From: Mesorhizobium sp. WSM3626
GTDB taxonomy: Bacteria > Pseudomonadota > Alphaproteobacteria > Rhizobiales > Rhizobiaceae
Assembly (NCBI RefSeq): GCF_000513935.1
Contig: NZ_AZUY01000013.1
Coordinates: 1 to 64,000 of the forward strand
DNA: 64,000 nt
Direction: 5' to 3'
The notes beneath the pieces were generated by a model that worked only from the letters and a program-made list of their open reading frames with translations, did not search any database and had not been told where the DNA came from. Shown here piece after piece: positions 62,748-64,000 of the stretch (positions are counted from its first letter, which is position 1; the number at the start of each line of letters is the position of its first letter). Both the position numbers and the translations under genes were made by a program.

Positions 62748-64000
62748 ATGAGCTCGAAGGACGATTCCTCCGAGCCTCCGGACAAAACCGTCATCCGCGC
62801 GCCACGGCCAAGGCAAAAGCCGCTTTTGGCCCCCGGTCGTTCCGGTGCGCCAAGTGTGCCCCCTCTTTCATCACCCGCCAGGGAATCGACGGTGTTCGCC
62901 CCCGGCGTCGGCCGGCAGACGCCCCCCGGCTGGTCGTCCCGAACCGTGGTCATTCAGGACGACGAAGCGGTGCCTGCAAGGGCACCGGCGTTGCAGCAGG
63001 ATGTCTTGCTCAACGCCACCGTCGGCGTGAAGTATGCCGCGGCCAATCCTATCCTTGCCGCCGCAGCCCCCTTGCTCATGCTTTTCGGCCAGTTGCGGCT
63101 GATACCGGTCGAACGGCAAGCGGCCGCTTTGGCGGAGCATACCGCAGACGTTATCGAGAGCTTCGAGCGTACCACCGCCAAAGCCGGAATTGGGGAAGAA
63201 GACGCGCGGATCGCAAAGTTTGCACTTTGCGAAACTGCCGACGATCTCATCGGCAACCTGCCCTGGCCGGAAAAGCAAAGCTGGGCTCAGCACAGTATGG
63301 TGGTGAGGTTCTTCCACACGCAGCCGACAGGTGCGGGCTTTTACGAAGCGCTGAACAATATCCTCGCCAAGCCTGAAGCGCATTGCGACCTGCTCGAACT
63401 GATGCACGCCTGCCTGTCGCTCGGGTTCCAGGGCCAGTATCGGGGGTTGCAGCGTGAACGCAACGCGCTCGAGCGCGTCCGGCGCGACGTCTACGACACA
63501 CTGCGCTATTTCCGGCCGCGTGCCGCCGAAGACATTTCGCCGCGGTGGCAAGGCATGGCGGCTGCGCTGGCCAGGCCAGGAGTGCGGCTGCCGCTGTGGG
63601 CTATCGCAGCCGCCGCGGCGACCCTGGTGACGGCGGCCTTTTTCTGGCTAAGGATAGTGATCACCGATGAGGGCGATGTAACGGCCGGCGAGTTGCTGGC
63701 GCTCAATCCTTCCACCCCGGTTACCATTGAACGCGCCAGCGTGGCGGCACCCAGCGAACCGGTGCAAGCCAACCCGCCACCACCGGCTCCTGCGAACACC
63801 ACGCAGTTCGACCGCATTCGAAAGGCACTCGCCAAGGAGGTCGCCGGCGGCGGACTGAGCGTCGGCACGAAGGGCGACTTCATCGTTGTCGAGATCAGCA
63901 ACCAGCTTTTGTTCGTATCAGGCCAGGCCGAGTTGACGGCACAATTCCAGCCCATCGCGGCGGACATTGCCACGGCGCTCGATGCCGAACCCGGACCGAT
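62748..64000 (+). CDS. tssL: TssL-like DotU/OmpA protein, second copy (partial)
   Basis: The frame is open from ATG 62748 to the right edge (417 codons). A ~90-residue disordered N-terminus is followed by a DotU domain (NPILAAAAPLLMLFGQLRLI, DDLIGNLPWPE, LMHACLSLGFQGQYRGL). A transmembrane helix lies near residues 283-302 (LWAIAAAAATLVTAAFFWL), and the first part of an OmpA-like domain follows (VVEISNQLLFVSGQAELTAQ). It is clearly paralogous to the TssL at 45993 but with a longer N-terminus. A second tssM may follow outside the window. Confidence 0.88.
   Translation, partial: MSSKDDSSEPPDKTVIRAPRPRQKPLLAPGRSGAPSVPPLSSPARESTVFAPGVGRQTPPGWSSRTVVIQDDEAVPARAPALQQDVLLNATVGVKYAAANPILAAAAPLLMLFGQLRLIPVERQAAALAEHTADVIESFERTTAKAGIGEEDARIAKFALCETADDLIGNLPWPEKQSWAQHSMVVRFFHTQPTGAGFYEALNNILAKPEAHCDLLELMHACLSLGFQGQYRGLQRERNALERVRRDVYDTLRYFRPRAAEDISPRWQGMAAALARPGVRLPLWAIAAAAATLVTAAFFWLRIVITDEGDVTAGELLALNPSTPVTIERASVAAPSEPVQANPPPPAPANTTQFDRIRKALAKEVAGGGLSVGTKGDFIVVEISNQLLFVSGQAELTAQFQPIAADIATALDAEPGP

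Overview
The window looks like an accessory region of an alphaproteobacterial (Rhizobiales, Mesorhizobium-like) genome. GC is high, there are two HWE-type histidine kinases, GGAAC-N16/17-CGTT (sigma-EcfG) promoters, an IS91-type transposase end, and many short proteins typical of rhizobia. The organism assignment is an inference from gene content. I see no rRNA, tRNA or CRISPR.

Positions 1-13.9 kb form a loosely packed mosaic. An IS91-type transposase tail is followed by a short-chain dehydrogenase, small conserved proteins, a DUF1810 protein, a Fic protein, CsbD, a LOV-domain blue-light HWE kinase, a second membrane-bound HWE kinase, an ArsR/SRPBCC pair with a perfect palindrome over the regulator's start codon, NAD synthetase and a KTSC protein. 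Between them lie decayed fragments of a metallophosphoesterase, a DUF6894 protein and a duplicated 68-residue protein. Consensus EcfG promoters precede csbD and the KTSC gene, and weaker matches precede the light sensor and a small membrane protein, which suggests a general-stress theme.

Positions 14.0-23.0 kb are a catabolic island. An amidohydrolase, a Rieske ferredoxin-like protein and a complete peptide/opine-type ABC importer form one leftward operon. It is divergent from a LysR regulator and is followed by a flavin/2Fe-2S reductase. No oxygenase subunit is visible.

Positions 23.4-32.2 kb hold stress-type small genes, a PHB depolymerase-like esterase and a second Fic protein, set among many pseudogenes: a ligD fragment, a TM0106-type helicase/nuclease, a conserved hypothetical gene, a chromate-resistance fragment, and a toxin-antitoxin pair. 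The antitoxin of that pair has been fused to the first ~43 residues of an IS256-family transposase, and its PIN toxin is frameshifted.

Positions 32.2-64.0 kb are a type VI secretion system (T6SS). clpV (tssH) is divergent from tssA-B-C-hcp-E-F-G-tagH-J-K-L-M-tagF. Without a break this runs into an effector module: a DUF2169 adaptor, a ketosynthase-fold pseudoenzyme, a PAAR-like protein, a candidate nuclease toxin, two immunity-like genes carrying three copies of one domain, a DUF6484 protein and a HEAT-repeat TIGR02270 protein. A leftward vgrG plus a second TIGR02270 gene follows. Last comes a second tagH and a second tssL that runs off the right edge, suggesting an auxiliary membrane module.
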